DNA of 64,000 bases, from contig NZ_JAGPXY010000004.1 of assembly GCF_018070325.1 (NCBI RefSeq), positions 62,001-126,000 of the forward strand, in the 5' to 3' direction. The DNA comes from Micromonospora sp. H61 (GTDB taxonomy: Bacteria; Actinomycetota; Actinomycetes; Mycobacteriales; Micromonosporaceae). Under the pieces are notes generated by a model that searched no databases, had not been told where the DNA came from, and saw only the letters and a list, made by a program, of their open reading frames with translations. This document shows, piece after piece, positions 52,795-61,696 of the stretch; the first letter of the stretch is position 1, and every line of letters begins with the position of its first letter. The translations under genes and the position numbers were made by a program.

Positions 52795-53112
52795 CCTACG
52801 CGGGACAGCCCTCACCGCCCTTGATGCGACAGTCGACTCCGCCCGGGGTCCGGCTGATAACACCCACCCCCCGGCCGGAGGCCGAAGAGCAACTCCCTGC
52901 TCGGAAAGCACCCGCAGAACAGAAGAAGACTCGACTGTCAATAAGAAAATGGCACTGGTGAGGCCACAAGCAACCCCGGAACTGCAAGGCATTGAGATGC
53001 CGATCTCTGCCGGCGGATTTCCTGGTCGTTGAGGGGAACCAACTCTATGCTTGCCGCCGAATGCGCTGCGGCTCATCCGGGCCGAGGGTTACCCCGATAC
53101 AAGGATTCGCGA
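52795..53112 (+). other. 318-base leader region of the helicase gene
   Basis: The gap between the secreted protein and the HelR-like gene. It includes an unusually A-rich stretch (AGTCAATAAGAAAATGGC form, around 52935-52953) in otherwise GC-rich DNA, and GAGGGGAACC at about 53032, which is a good ribosome site for ATG 53047, an alternative in-frame helicase start. HelR genes in other actinomycetes are rifampicin-inducible through an upstream element; I could not match that element with confidence here. No gene is seen. Confidence 0.4.
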
Positions 53113-55302
53113 ATGCACCAGAAGTCTGCCCTGAGCAACGGCACCGCTGGCGTCGGCGAAGTAGCACCTGACGGCCAACTGCCGGCCTCTACCGCAGAGG
53201 GTGCGGCGCGCCGATCCGCGGTCGCCGAGGAACAGGCATTTCTGGACCTGGCCACCGCCCGGCGCGACAGGCTGGCCGATCACCTACAGGTCGAGCTTTC
53301 GTCAGAGCCCCTGGACGCGTTGGAGCGGGCCCGGCAGCGCATGCTCCGCCAGCAGTACGACGAGCTACGGCGCGCAGAGGAAGGGCTGGTCTTCGGCCGC
53401 CTCGACGGCCTCGACGGCACAGTGCGCCACGTGGGCCGTATCGGTCTCCGTGACGACGGAGAGGGCAGTGAGCCACTGCTGGTGGACTGGCGCGCTCCGG
53501 CAGCTCGGCCGTTCTACACCGCGACGGCTGTCGACCCCCAGGGTCAGGCACGGCGCCGGCACATCCGTACGACGGGATCGGCCGTCGTCGGGGTGGACGA
53601 CGAGCCACTGGACGGGAGCGCAACGTCGGAACTCGTCGGCGAGGGCGCTCTCCTGGCCGCCCTCGACCAGCGCCGCACCGGTCACATGTCGACGGCGATC
53701 TCCACCCTGCAACGCGAACAGGACGACATCATCCGGGCCGCGGCGACCGGCCCGCTGATCGTCCAGGGCGGTCCCGGCACGGGCAAGACGGTGGTTGCCC
53801 TGCACCGCGTCGCGTACCTGCTGTTCACCCACCGAAAGATGGCCGACCAGGCGGTCCTGGTCCTGGGCCCCTCACCGCGGTTCCTCCAGTACATCGCCCA
53901 GGTGCTGCCGGCGCTCGGTGAGACCGCCGTCGTCTCGGCGACCTGCGACACCCTGCTGGCCGACATCCACGTGGGCCGCGACGAGAGCCGACTTCTCGCC
54001 GAGATCAAGGGCCGCGCCCTCTGGCAGCCCACGCTCGAAGGCTACGTCGCGTCGCTGCTCCCCCGACCGCGCGAGCTGAAGCTGCGCTGGGAGGGCGATT
54101 TCTACGTCATTCCAGCCCCGACTGTGGCGCAGGCGTTCGCCTCGGCGGTGCAGGGACGCCCGTACCACCGTGCCCGCGCGGCGTTCGTCGAGCAGTTGCA
54201 CCACCTCCTGGCCGATGTCGTCGCCGAGCAGCGCGAGGCGCTGATGGAGGAGATGGAGGAGGGCTTCGAGGACATCCTCGCCCGCGTCGACAAGAGCATG
54301 GCGAACGACCACTCCTCCACCCGGACGTCCACCGGCAGCGACATCGACGGGTTGCTGTCCGAGGAGGAAGTGGAGCAGCTTCGTTGTCGTATCGCCGAGA
54401 ACGCCACCATCGCCCGGTTCATCGAGGCATGGTGGCCCACCCTCGACCCCGAAACCCTGCTGGGTGACCTCCTGACCGACCGCACCCTGCTGGCCAGGTT
54501 CGCCCCGCAGCTGTCCCCCGAGGAGATGACTGCCGTCGCCGCCGAGCCCACCCCATGGGCATCAAGCGACATCGCCCTGCTCGACGCCGTCGCCGACCTG
54601 CTCGGCGAGGTCGACACCCCGCAACCACAGGGCGAGTTCCTCGCCGAACGTGCTCGCCGCCAGCGCGGCTGGGTGTACGGCCACGTCGTCATCGACGAGG
54701 CGCAGGAACTGTCCGAGATGCAGTGGCAGATGGTCCTCCGGCGCTGTCCCAGTCGCTCCATCACCGCCGTCGGCGACATCGACCAGGCCGAGGCAGCCCA
54801 CCGGCACACCAGTTGGGCGCAAGCGGTGCGGGCTGCCTTCGGAGACCGCTGGACCGCCGCGGAACTCACCATCTGCTACCGGACCCCGCGCGAGGTCATG
54901 GACCTCACCGAACCGGTCTTGAAGAAGGCTGGCAGCCGGAACACTCCGCCACGAGCGGTACGCTCCTCCGGCATCGCCCCCTGGGAGCGCACGATCACAC
55001 ACGCTGAGCTTGCCGGCACCGCCGTGGAGGCAGTGCGACAGTTACGGCAACGGTGGCGGGGCGGCACGGTCGGCGTCATCGCCCCCGCGGAGCGCATCGC
55101 CACACTCCAAGCCTTGCTGAGTGGTGTGCCAGTGCTCACCGCGACCCAGTCCAAGGGACTGGAATGGGACGCGACGCTCCTCATCGACCCTCAGGGCATC
55201 GCCGCCGAACCGCGCGGTTGGAACGGCCTCTACGTCGCGCTCACCCGATGCACCCAGGAACTCGGGCAGCTCACACTCACGCAGCAATCGGCACACCCAT
55301 GA
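53113..55302 (+). CDS. helR: HelD/HelR-like superfamily 1 helicase, RNAP-associated
   Basis: A UvrD-like ATPase of 729 residues from ATG 53113 (AAGGA 8 bases before), or 751 from ATG 53047. Helicase motifs: Q-region ISTLQREQDDIIR, Walker A QGGPGTGKTVVALHR, Walker B HVVIDEAQELSEMQW, motif III VGDIDQAEAAHRH, motif IV ELTICYRTPREVM and motif V/VI VLTATQSKGLEWDATLLIDP with YVALTRCTQELG. The N-terminal coiled coil (EEQAFLDLATARRDRLADHL; ALERARQRMLRQQYDELRRA) corresponds to the arm by which HelD-type proteins enter RNA polymerase. Actinobacterial HelR displaces rifamycins from RNA polymerase. The family is well supported; the HelR versus HelD subtype is probable, not certain. Confidence 0.88.
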   Translation: MHQKSALSNGTAGVGEVAPDGQLPASTAEGAARRSAVAEEQAFLDLATARRDRLADHLQVELSSEPLDALERARQRMLRQQYDELRRAEEGLVFGRLDGLDGTVRHVGRIGLRDDGEGSEPLLVDWRAPAARPFYTATAVDPQGQARRRHIRTTGSAVVGVDDEPLDGSATSELVGEGALLAALDQRRTGHMSTAISTLQREQDDIIRAAATGPLIVQGGPGTGKTVVALHRVAYLLFTHRKMADQAVLVLGPSPRFLQYIAQVLPALGETAVVSATCDTLLADIHVGRDESRLLAEIKGRALWQPTLEGYVASLLPRPRELKLRWEGDFYVIPAPTVAQAFASAVQGRPYHRARAAFVEQLHHLLADVVAEQREALMEEMEEGFEDILARVDKSMANDHSSTRTSTGSDIDGLLSEEEVEQLRCRIAENATIARFIEAWWPTLDPETLLGDLLTDRTLLARFAPQLSPEEMTAVAAEPTPWASSDIALLDAVADLLGEVDTPQPQGEFLAERARRQRGWVYGHVVIDEAQELSEMQWQMVLRRCPSRSITAVGDIDQAEAAHRHTSWAQAVRAAFGDRWTAAELTICYRTPREVMDLTEPVLKKAGSRNTPPRAVRSSGIAPWERTITHAELAGTAVEAVRQLRQRWRGGTVGVIAPAERIATLQALLSGVPVLTATQSKGLEWDATLLIDPQGIAAEPRGWNGLYVALTRCTQELGQLTLTQQSAHP

Positions 55303-55620
55303 CGGCTGTCGGATGCTGTTCGAGATGCGGGCTTTTCTGCTGAACCAGGAACGGTCGCTCACCTCCTGGCGAGCGTTCGAACAAGTCCGAACAGGCCGGT
55401 GAGCAGCCTGGACAAGCGCGCTCGTGTTCGGGACAGCCATCGGCGGTAGCGACCGCCTATTCAGCGCCCATACGGTGAAATCCCATCACCCGTGACGTTG
55501 GTCAATCGAAGCTGGGTAACCAGTTTCACCCACACGGGTGCGAACCTCGGACGTGTTCGGCAATCCGTCATCGCTGCCGGCTCATTCAAACGGCAGCCGC
55601 GCAGAGAGTGAGGCAAGATC
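55303..55620. other. 318-base gap, no gene seen
   Basis: Between the helicase and a small secreted protein gene. An imperfect repeat pair CACCCGTG (55488-55495) and CACGGGTG (about 55531-55538) could form a stem. I see no coding frame of convincing composition and no operator-like palindrome. Confidence 0.4.
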
Positions 55621-55917
55621 TTGAGGAGATCACTGCTAGCGCTGGCAGCAGCCATCGTACTTCCGCTGAGCACGCTGGCCGTGCCGACTCCCGCGTTCGC
55701 TGCGGGTTGCACGACTACGAAGTACATAGAAATGCGGTTCGCCGAGGCCCCGTGGCGCTACGGCTACAGCAGTTCGTCCGGGGTGGCAGGATACGCGTAC
55801 CCCGAATACACCTACATCATGGACGGACGCTGCGTCAGCCCAGCCGGCCTCTTGTGGTACCGAAGGGCTGCGGATCCAAGTGTGCTGTACATCTACAGCG
55901 CGCACCGGATCAACTAG
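55621..55917 (+). CDS. Small secreted protein with two Cys, unknown
   Basis: A 98-residue exported protein starting with TTG 55621 (GTGAGG about 12 bases upstream; no ATG or GTG alternative). The signal peptide is RRSLLALAAAIVLPLSTLA with a TPAFAAG cleavage region. The mature chain of about 70 residues is Tyr-rich (YGYSSSSGVAGYAYPEYTYI) and has two cysteines (GCTTTK, DGRCVS) that may pair. I do not know the family; it may be a small enzyme inhibitor or a surface protein. The clear signal peptide argues that it is real. Confidence 0.65.
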   Translation: MRRSLLALAAAIVLPLSTLAVPTPAFAAGCTTTKYIEMRFAEAPWRYGYSSSSGVAGYAYPEYTYIMDGRCVSPAGLLWYRRAADPSVLYIYSAHRIN

Positions 55918-56035
55918 CCTCGCACCTTGAGAGGGCATTCGGGGTGGTCACTGCGTTGAAGCGCGTCCGTGCCGGGATGATCGGGCCCTTCGCCCGGGCG
56001 GGCTACCCCGCAGCGGCCGATTCGGCGAGCCCTCG

Positions 56036-56809
56036 TCAACCTTGACGGCTCTTTGACATCTGCATCGAGCGGGCGGTGGCGCGGGCGGCGGTGTCGATGA
56101 GGTCTGCGACCGGGCCGGGTTGCGAGACTGCCACCGCGTGGGAAGCGGCGATCTCAACCGCCGTGGACCCCGCCCGGTCGGCCAGGAAGCGCTGCAGGTC
56201 CGGCGGAATGCCCTGGTCCTGGGTGGTGATCAGGGTCCAGGAGGGGATCGTCTTCCAGGCGGCCTTGGTCACGCTCTCCTCCTGGGCGCTCGCAGAGGCG
56301 GGCCGTTGCGTTGCCGCCATGACTTCGGCGGTGCCGCTGTCGACGTCGGCGGCGAACACCTCGGGGAACTTGTCCTGGAAGATGTACTGATCCATTGTCG
56401 TGCCGCCGTCGTCGGAGGGGATCGACACCATGTTGATGCTGGTGGCGAGCTGACTCCCGGGGTACTTGGTGAGCAACCCGATCACACTTTCGCCTACGTC
56501 CGGGCTCACGCTGGCGACGTACACCAGGGCCTTGACGTTGGCGGCACCGGCGGCGGCCTCGGTCATGACCAGCCCGCCGTAGGAATGGGCGGCCATCACC
56601 ACCGGTCCGGGCAAGCTGTCCAGAAGGGCCCGAACGTAAGCGGCGTCCTTCTGCACACCGCGCAGCGGGTTGGCGACGGCAATGACCGGGTAACCCCGGC
56701 CCTTGAGGTTGGCAATCACCCCATTCCAACTCGACGAGCCGGCGAATGCCCCGTGGATCAGCACAACTGTCGGCATCTCCTGGGCAGACATGTCAGAAGC
56801 AGTGCTCAT
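56036..56809 (-). CDS. Alpha/beta hydrolase (EstC/haloperoxidase-like)
   Basis: A 257-residue alpha/beta hydrolase. Motifs: VVLIHGAFAGSSSWNGVIAN (HGxF oxyanion), nucleophile elbow VMAAHSYGGLVMTEA (S-H order GHSYGG-like), and the C-terminal His in AASHAVAVSQP; the acid is probably in ITTQDQGIPP. The fold belongs to the group once annotated as non-haem chloroperoxidases or EstC esterases. AAAGGA precedes the ATG. It is divergent from a TetR gene whose promoter contains a strong palindrome, so it is a likely target; there is no signal peptide. Confidence 0.9.
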   Translation of the reverse strand: MSTASDMSAQEMPTVVLIHGAFAGSSSWNGVIANLKGRGYPVIAVANPLRGVQKDAAYVRALLDSLPGPVVMAAHSYGGLVMTEAAAGAANVKALVYVASVSPDVGESVIGLLTKYPGSQLATSINMVSIPSDDGGTTMDQYIFQDKFPEVFAADVDSGTAEVMAATQRPASASAQEESVTKAAWKTIPSWTLITTQDQGIPPDLQRFLADRAGSTAVEIAASHAVAVSQPGPVADLIDTAARATARSMQMSKSRQG

Positions 56810-57100
56810 CTGGAGTTCCTTTCGAGAGGCCTCGCCATCCGCTGCCTGCGGTTGCAGGCCGGACGGACGAGGACGGTCGGCGGAGCATTTCCCCGTGAAT
56901 CAGCCCGCGATCCCGATTCAGATGGGGTTGCAGCATCCAGAATTCAGCATTGATGAGGCCACTGTCAGCGAGATCGAAGAACGAAGCGCCTCGCCAAACG
57001 CCTGGCCGGTATCCGACTCGGACACGACCTGAGCTGTCGGTCGCTGTCCGCACGCTGGGCGGCCACCGGAGTGCCACGCCAAAACCCTCCGACAAGGGTA

Positions 57101-57118
57101 AGACCGAACGTTCTGTCG
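57101..57118. promoter_or_regulatory. TetR operator site 1
   Basis: AGACCGAACGTTCTGTCG, centred on the palindrome GAACGTTC (57106-57113), lies in the 322-base divergent gap 56810-57131, 14 bases before the TetR start. A TAAGAT -10 candidate follows at 57120-57125, so binding would block the promoter. Two further copies lie above the EthD-like gene. I see no gene in the rest of the gap. Confidence 0.75.
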
Positions 57119-57131
57119 CTAAGATGGTGGG

Positions 57132-57740
57132 ATGGCGAGCGACGAACCCACTGCCCGGCCCTCCGAGGCACGCCTGAAGCTTCTCCGCACGGCGACCAGG
57201 ATCTTCTACGCGGAGGGAATTCACGCCGTCGGCGTCGACCGGATCATCGCCGAGGCGAAGGTGACCAGGGCTACTTTCTACCGACACTTCCCCAGCAAGG
57301 ACGACCTCATCCTGGCCTACCTGCGTGAGGTGCATCAGCTGGAGCGCGGCATGGTCGACGAGGCCCTCGCCGCCAACCGATCGCCGGTCGATCCGCTCCT
57401 GGCCATCGCCAATTCCATCGCCCAGAACATCCAGTCCCCCGGGTTCCGTGGGTGCGCGTTCCTGAACGCCGCGGCGGAATATCCCGACACGAACCATCCG
57501 GTGCACCAAGAACTCGTGGCCCACCGGCAATGGTTCCTGGACACCATCACCACGCTCATGGCACAGGTCCACGAAGGAACGGCGGATCCCGCAGCGCGCC
57601 ACTTCGTCATGCTCCGCGACGGCGCCATGGCAGCCGGATGCCTCTCCGACCCCCCAATGGTGTCCGAGACCTTCCTGCGCGGTATCGAAGGACTGCTCAG
57701 GATCAACTCGGAGCGTCAGTCGGCGGAGTCAGCCGGTTAG
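57132..57740 (+). CDS. TetR-family transcriptional regulator
   Basis: A 202-residue repressor. The N-terminal helix-turn-helix is LLRTATRIFYAEGIHAVGVD and IIAEAKVTRATFYRHFPSKD; the C-terminal part is a ligand-binding helical domain (AFLNAAAEYPDTNHPVHQEL, MLRDGAMAAGCLS). The start ATG 57132 has GGTGGG just before it, and the -10 candidate 57120-57125 is so close that the transcript may be nearly leaderless. It is flanked by the operator and is likely self-regulated. The same site appears above the EthD-like gene, suggesting a regulon with the hydrolase and the 57.8-60.2 kb operon. Confidence 0.93.
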   Translation: MASDEPTARPSEARLKLLRTATRIFYAEGIHAVGVDRIIAEAKVTRATFYRHFPSKDDLILAYLREVHQLERGMVDEALAANRSPVDPLLAIANSIAQNIQSPGFRGCAFLNAAAEYPDTNHPVHQELVAHRQWFLDTITTLMAQVHEGTADPAARHFVMLRDGAMAAGCLSDPPMVSETFLRGIEGLLRINSERQSAESAG

Positions 57741-57837
57741 CCCCTGCGCGACCAGCCCGCACGACTAGAGCTGGGCCACCCCGGGTGAGGGATGACCCAG
57801 CTCGTCGGCGATGGCGCGGACGGCCGCACGGCTCAGA

Positions 57838-59277
57838 TCAGCGGCCGTACGCCTCCAGCAGGCGCAGCCAGACCTCGCTGACGGTCGGGTACGCGGGCAC
57901 GGCGTGCCACAGCCGCTCCAGGGGGACCTCACCGACGATGGCGATCGTCGCGGCGTGGATCAGCTCCGCGACGTCCGGGCCGACGAGGGTGAGGCCGACG
58001 ATCACCCGCCGGTCCTCGTCCACGACCATCCGGGCCTGCCCCTGGTAGCCGTCGGCGTGCAGCGCGGCCCCGGCGACGGCGGCCATGTCGTAGTCGACGA
58101 CCCGGATCCGCAGCCCGGCGGCCTCGGCGGCGGCTGCCGTCAGCCCCACCGACGCGATCTCCGGGTCGGTGAAGACGACCTGCGGCACGGCGCGCTCGTC
58201 GGCGGTGGCGACGTGCCGACCCCACGGGCGGTCGTCTGCCGCTTCTCCCCTGGCCCGCGCCACGATCACGTCGCCCACCGCGCGAGCCTGGTACTTGCCC
58301 TGGTGGGTCAGGAGCACACGCCGGTTGACGTCCCCGGCCGCGTACAGCCATCCGTTGCCGACCAACGCGCCGGCATCGTCGACCACCCGCAGGGTGTCGT
58401 CGACAGTGAGCCAGGCGCCCGGCTTCAGGCCGATCCGGTCGAGGCCGATGTCGTGCGTGTTCGGTGTGCGGCCGATCGCGACGAGGATTTCGTCGGCCTC
58501 GACCTGTGCGCCGTCGGTGAGCGTGAGGTGCACCGTGCCGTCGCCGTCGCGTTTCACCGACGTGACCTCGGCACCGAGACGCACCGAGACGCCAGCTTCC
58601 CGCAGAGACTGCGTGACCCGCTCGCCGACGAACGGCTCCGCCAGCGTGAGCACTCCGTCGCGCACCAGCACCGTCACCGCCGATCCGAGGCCGGCGTACG
58701 CGGTCGCCATCTCCGTGGCCACCACGCCACCACCGATGATGGCGAGCCGGCCGGGAACCGCGCTCGCGGCGGCTGCCTCACGGCTGGTCCACGGTGCCGC
58801 CTCGCGCAGACCGGCGATGTCCGGCACCAGTGCGCCACTTCCGGTCGCGATGACCACCGCGTGTCGGGCGGTGAGCGAGGTGGTGGCGCCGTCCGCGCCG
58901 GTCACCTCGACGATCCGGTCGGCGCCGATCCGCCCCTGACCCCGATACAGGGCGATCCCCGCGGAGTTCAGCCAGGACACCTGCCCGTCGTCCTTCCAGT
59001 GCGAGGCGAAGGCGTCCCGGCGGCGCAGCACGGCCGCCGCGTCCAGCTCGCCGGTCACCGCCTCCCGCGCGCCGGGCAGCTGACGAGCCGCCCGCAGCGC
59101 GGTCTGGCTGCGCAGCAGCGCCTTGGTCGGCATGCAGGCCCAGTACGAGCACTCGCCACCCACCAGTTCCCGCTCGACGATCGCGGCGGTCAGGCCGCCC
59201 TGCACGACGCGGTCGGCGACGTTCTCCCCCACCGGCCCCGCACCGATGACAACGACGTCGTACGTGGCGTTCTGCAC
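57838..59277 (-). CDS. FAD/NAD(P)-dependent disulfide oxidoreductase
   Basis: A 479-residue class I pyridine nucleotide-disulfide oxidoreductase. The start is GTG 59275-59277 (QNATYDVVVIGAGPVGENVA) with AAGGGAAA before it. FAD-binding GxGxxG lies at residues 12-17, the redox-active pair in GECSYWACMPTKALL (C43, C48), the second nucleotide-binding motif in LAIIGGGVVATEMATAYAG, and the FAD tail in GWLYAAGDVNRR. The dimer domain ends with VPAYPTVSEVW: the catalytic His of the usual HPT motif is replaced by Tyr, as in mercuric reductase-like lines. So it is not a standard dihydrolipoamide dehydrogenase. It is the last gene of the three-gene operon. Confidence 0.9.
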   Translation of the reverse strand: MQNATYDVVVIGAGPVGENVADRVVQGGLTAAIVERELVGGECSYWACMPTKALLRSQTALRAARQLPGAREAVTGELDAAAVLRRRDAFASHWKDDGQVSWLNSAGIALYRGQGRIGADRIVEVTGADGATTSLTARHAVVIATGSGALVPDIAGLREAAPWTSREAAAASAVPGRLAIIGGGVVATEMATAYAGLGSAVTVLVRDGVLTLAEPFVGERVTQSLREAGVSVRLGAEVTSVKRDGDGTVHLTLTDGAQVEADEILVAIGRTPNTHDIGLDRIGLKPGAWLTVDDTLRVVDDAGALVGNGWLYAAGDVNRRVLLTHQGKYQARAVGDVIVARARGEAADDRPWGRHVATADERAVPQVVFTDPEIASVGLTAAAAEAAGLRIRVVDYDMAAVAGAALHADGYQGQARMVVDEDRRVIVGLTLVGPDVAELIHAATIAIVGEVPLERLWHAVPAYPTVSEVWLRLLEAYGR

Positions 59278-59278
59278 G

Positions 59279-59836
59279 TCAGTTTCCCTTCGCGGCGCGG
59301 CCGAGGCGGATGGCCGCGATGAGGAAGAAGATCGCGCCGGGGATGGCGTAGCCGATCGCGTTGGTAAGCGCCGGGTTGTCCGCGGAGGCGGCCGCGACGA
59401 ACGATCCGCCGGCGATGACGGAGATGCCACCGCTGATGATCATCGGCCATTGGCCACCCATCTTGCGGCGGGTGACGGCCACGATCAGCTGAACCAGTCC
59501 GGCCACGACCGCCCAGGCGCCCCAGACGCGCAGAACCGCAGGGATGCCGGACGCGCTGGCAACGCCCAGGCCCACCGCGGCGAGCAGGCTGATCGCGACG
59601 TTCACGTACAGCAGGGTGGGCGATCCGGTGGCCCGCGACGCTCGGACGTCGACGATGGCGGCGGCCACGTCGAACAGCGGGTAGAGCACCAGCAGCGCGG
59701 CGGTGAGGGGGTTGAGGTGCTTGGCGAGTGGGAACGTCACGGCAGCCCAGACGATTGCGAAGGCGAAGCGACCGAAGTACAACCGCCGCAGGGCAGCGGC
59801 CGTCGTCGAGATGCCGGGAACGGCAACGGTGGTCAT
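59279..59836 (-). CDS. DUF308/HdeD-like membrane protein
   Basis: A 185-residue membrane protein with about six helices (for example FGRFAFAIVWAAVTFPLA, LTAALLVLYPLFDVAAAIV, LLYVNVAISLLAAVGLG, VVAGLVQLIVAVTRR). ATG 59836 is preferred over 59842 for the spacing from GAGAGG. It resembles the DUF308 group of acid-resistance-like proteins. It shares an operon with the disulfide reductase (stop and start one base apart) and the EthD-like gene, so an oxidative or chemical stress role is possible. Confidence 0.75.
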   Translation of the reverse strand: MTTVAVPGISTTAAALRRLYFGRFAFAIVWAAVTFPLAKHLNPLTAALLVLYPLFDVAAAIVDVRASRATGSPTLLYVNVAISLLAAVGLGVASASGIPAVLRVWGAWAVVAGLVQLIVAVTRRKMGGQWPMIISGGISVIAGGSFVAAASADNPALTNAIGYAIPGAIFFLIAAIRLGRAAKGN

Positions 59837-59913
59837 GGTCATCCTCTCGGTGATTCCGGAGCGAAGGGACTCCCAGCGGGGGGCGAGCCACCGCTGGAAG
59901 GGGAAGGGCGGTG

Positions 59914-60213
59914 CTACTCGATGTTCGAGAACAGCCCCGTGATCTCGACCTGGGCGCCCTGGAGCCCACCGAAGACGGCACCGGCGGCGGGCGTCGCTAC
60001 TGCGGCAGCGGCGTCCTCGTAGCTGGCGAAGTACAGGTCGAGCGTCCGGTACGCGGGAGTGGGCGTGCCGTCCTCCTTCGGCCACACCTTGGCCGACTCG
60101 ACCCGCTGAAGCTTCGGGAACGTCTCCGCGGCCCGGCGTACGTCGGCGTAGACCTTCTCGAACTCGTCCGGGTCGGCGGGGTTACCGATGACAATGGTGA
60201 TCTTGGTGGGCAC
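59914..60213 (-). CDS. EthD-family protein
   Basis: A 99-residue cytoplasmic protein of the EthD fold (dimeric ferredoxin-like). The start is GTG 60211-60213 (PTKITIVIGNPADPDEFEKV) with AAGGAG upstream. Further family segments are RRAAETFPKLQRVESAKVW, YRTLDLYFASYEDAAAAVAT and the closing GAQVEITGLFSN. EthD proteins accompany oxidative degradation genes, and the exact role is unknown. It heads the operon EthD-like / DUF308-like / oxidoreductase, with two TetR-type sites in its promoter. Confidence 0.88.
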   Translation of the reverse strand: MPTKITIVIGNPADPDEFEKVYADVRRAAETFPKLQRVESAKVWPKEDGTPTPAYRTLDLYFASYEDAAAAVATPAAGAVFGGLQGAQVEITGLFSNIE

Positions 60214-60259
60214 GGTGCTCTCCTTCAGGCACAGTCGTCCACCCCGAATAGCAGCAGGT

Positions 60260-60277
60260 GGAACGAACGTTCTGTCT
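60260..60277. promoter_or_regulatory. TetR operator site 2
   Basis: GGAACGAACGTTCTGTCT carries the same GAACGTTC core (60265-60272) and right half TTCTGTC as the site before the TetR gene. It lies 47 bases upstream of the EthD-like gene. Confidence 0.7.
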
Positions 60278-60311
60278 GCAAGAACCGTACCTGCACAGCT
60301 TTCCGCCGTCA

Positions 60312-60329
60312 AGACCGACCGTTCTATCT
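60312..60329. promoter_or_regulatory. TetR operator site 3
   Basis: AGACCGACCGTTCTATCT is a second, weaker copy (one core mismatch) centred 52 bases upstream of site 2. The rest of the 60214-60460 gap shows no gene. Confidence 0.6.
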
Positions 60330-60460
60330 AGTCGGCGCGATGGCGATTGAACTCGCCGCCAGCCCGCGCAAAGAGGCACCCTTTCGACGCGAACGCGCAG
60401 TTCGTGCCTGGTCGGGCGGTTACGCGACGAAACGGGTTAGCGCGGAGACCGACCTCCGCG

Positions 60461-61696
60461 TCACGCCTCGGAGTCGCGATCTCCGGACGTCTCCCGTCCG
60501 ATCGGCGAGGCGGAAACCTCCAGCGGCTGGCCCCGCCTTCGCAGCGCGTCCAGGAGCGCGACCAGGGCCAGCACTCCGGCCACCACGCTCAGCCCGGCCA
60601 TCGGCGTCCAATGAGCCAACGCTGGCGTGAACAGCAACAGGGCTACCAAGCCGATGATCTGGGTTCGGGAGGCCTGGCCGAAGATCTCGTACTCCAGCCG
60701 CATCCGGGCGACGAGGAAGAGCATCGGACCGCCCACCACGAACAGCAGCCAACTGGGTCGAGGCTGCCCGAACGGATGATCGATCACCAGCTCGTATCCG
60801 ACCGCCGTGACAAGCACGCTCAGCACAATCAACAGATGCGTCCGTTCCGACACCGCGCCCAGCCGGCCGGGCATACCCGCCCGATCGAACGCCTCGGTCA
60901 GCAGCAGACCGGCGCGGTGGAAGTAGATCCGCCAGAGCAGCGCGCTGGTGGCGAACGCGACCGCGAAGGCGGCTGCGCGCTCCGCCGAGTAATCCGCGCC
61001 GCTGAAGACCACGCCGATAACCAGAATCGACTCACCGAGCGCGATGAGGACCATCTGCTGATAACGGTCCGCGAGATGGGTCCCCGCGATCCGCCACCGA
61101 CCCACCTTCGAGACCCCGAGCCACGGCAGCGGCCAGCCCAATATCCAGGCGAGGTAGTCGACAGCGAGGGCGACAACCCACAGCGGCAGGCGGAGATGAT
61201 CCGGGCCCAACGCGCCGGCCAGCCACAGCGGGGCGCTCGCCAGAGCCCACACGACAAGCCGGAAGGGCACCAGCCGTCGCGGATGGCCACGCAGCGCGAC
61301 GGCGACCACGAGCGGCCGCACCACCATCACCAAGAGGTACGCGACCGCGAACGGCAGTGCTCGCTCCTCCATGGCGCGGGGCAGCGTCACCGCCATGACC
61401 AGGCCGGCGAACATGGTGCCGACCACGACGGCCTGAATGATCGGCCGCTCCGGTTCGTACCGGCTGGTGATCCAGGCGGTGTGCGACCAGATCAACCAGA
61501 GCGCCAGAAAGAGCAGCAGGGTACGCCCGAACCCCGTGACGAGCGTCAAACCGGTGTCATCGCTCAAGCCGGCGAATCGTTGCGAGACCCGGGTGAGGGC
61601 CACAACGAAGGCCAGATCGAAGAACAGCTCCAGGAACGTCGCCCGACCCGAACTCCTTGGAGGGCGCAGCAGCTCGGCACCCCGCCCCGCCGCCAT
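60461..61696 (-). CDS. ltrA: Low temperature requirement protein A (LtrA) family
   Basis: A 411-residue polytopic membrane protein of the LtrA family, with about eleven or twelve helices. Family marks: FLELFFDLAFVVALTRVSQ near the N-terminus, ALWLIWSHTAWITSRYEPER, RYQQMVLIALGESILVIGVV and YFHRAG. ATG 61696 has GGAGGCGG before it; the longer frame is an arginine-rich shadow. The biochemical function of LtrA is unknown (named for cold growth in Listeria). Confidence 0.9.
   Translation of the reverse strand: MAAGRGAELLRPPRSSGRATFLELFFDLAFVVALTRVSQRFAGLSDDTGLTLVTGFGRTLLLFLALWLIWSHTAWITSRYEPERPIIQAVVVGTMFAGLVMAVTLPRAMEERALPFAVAYLLVMVVRPLVVAVALRGHPRRLVPFRLVVWALASAPLWLAGALGPDHLRLPLWVVALAVDYLAWILGWPLPWLGVSKVGRWRIAGTHLADRYQQMVLIALGESILVIGVVFSGADYSAERAAAFAVAFATSALLWRIYFHRAGLLLTEAFDRAGMPGRLGAVSERTHLLIVLSVLVTAVGYELVIDHPFGQPRPSWLLFVVGGPMLFLVARMRLEYEIFGQASRTQIIGLVALLLFTPALAHWTPMAGLSVVAGVLALVALLDALRRRGQPLEVSASPIGRETSGDRDSEA

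Noticed and set aside
52975..53000. GCAAGGC-containing sequence before the helicase as a rifamycin-response element
   Set aside because: The match I can recall is partial and too short to support a call; left as a search to run.
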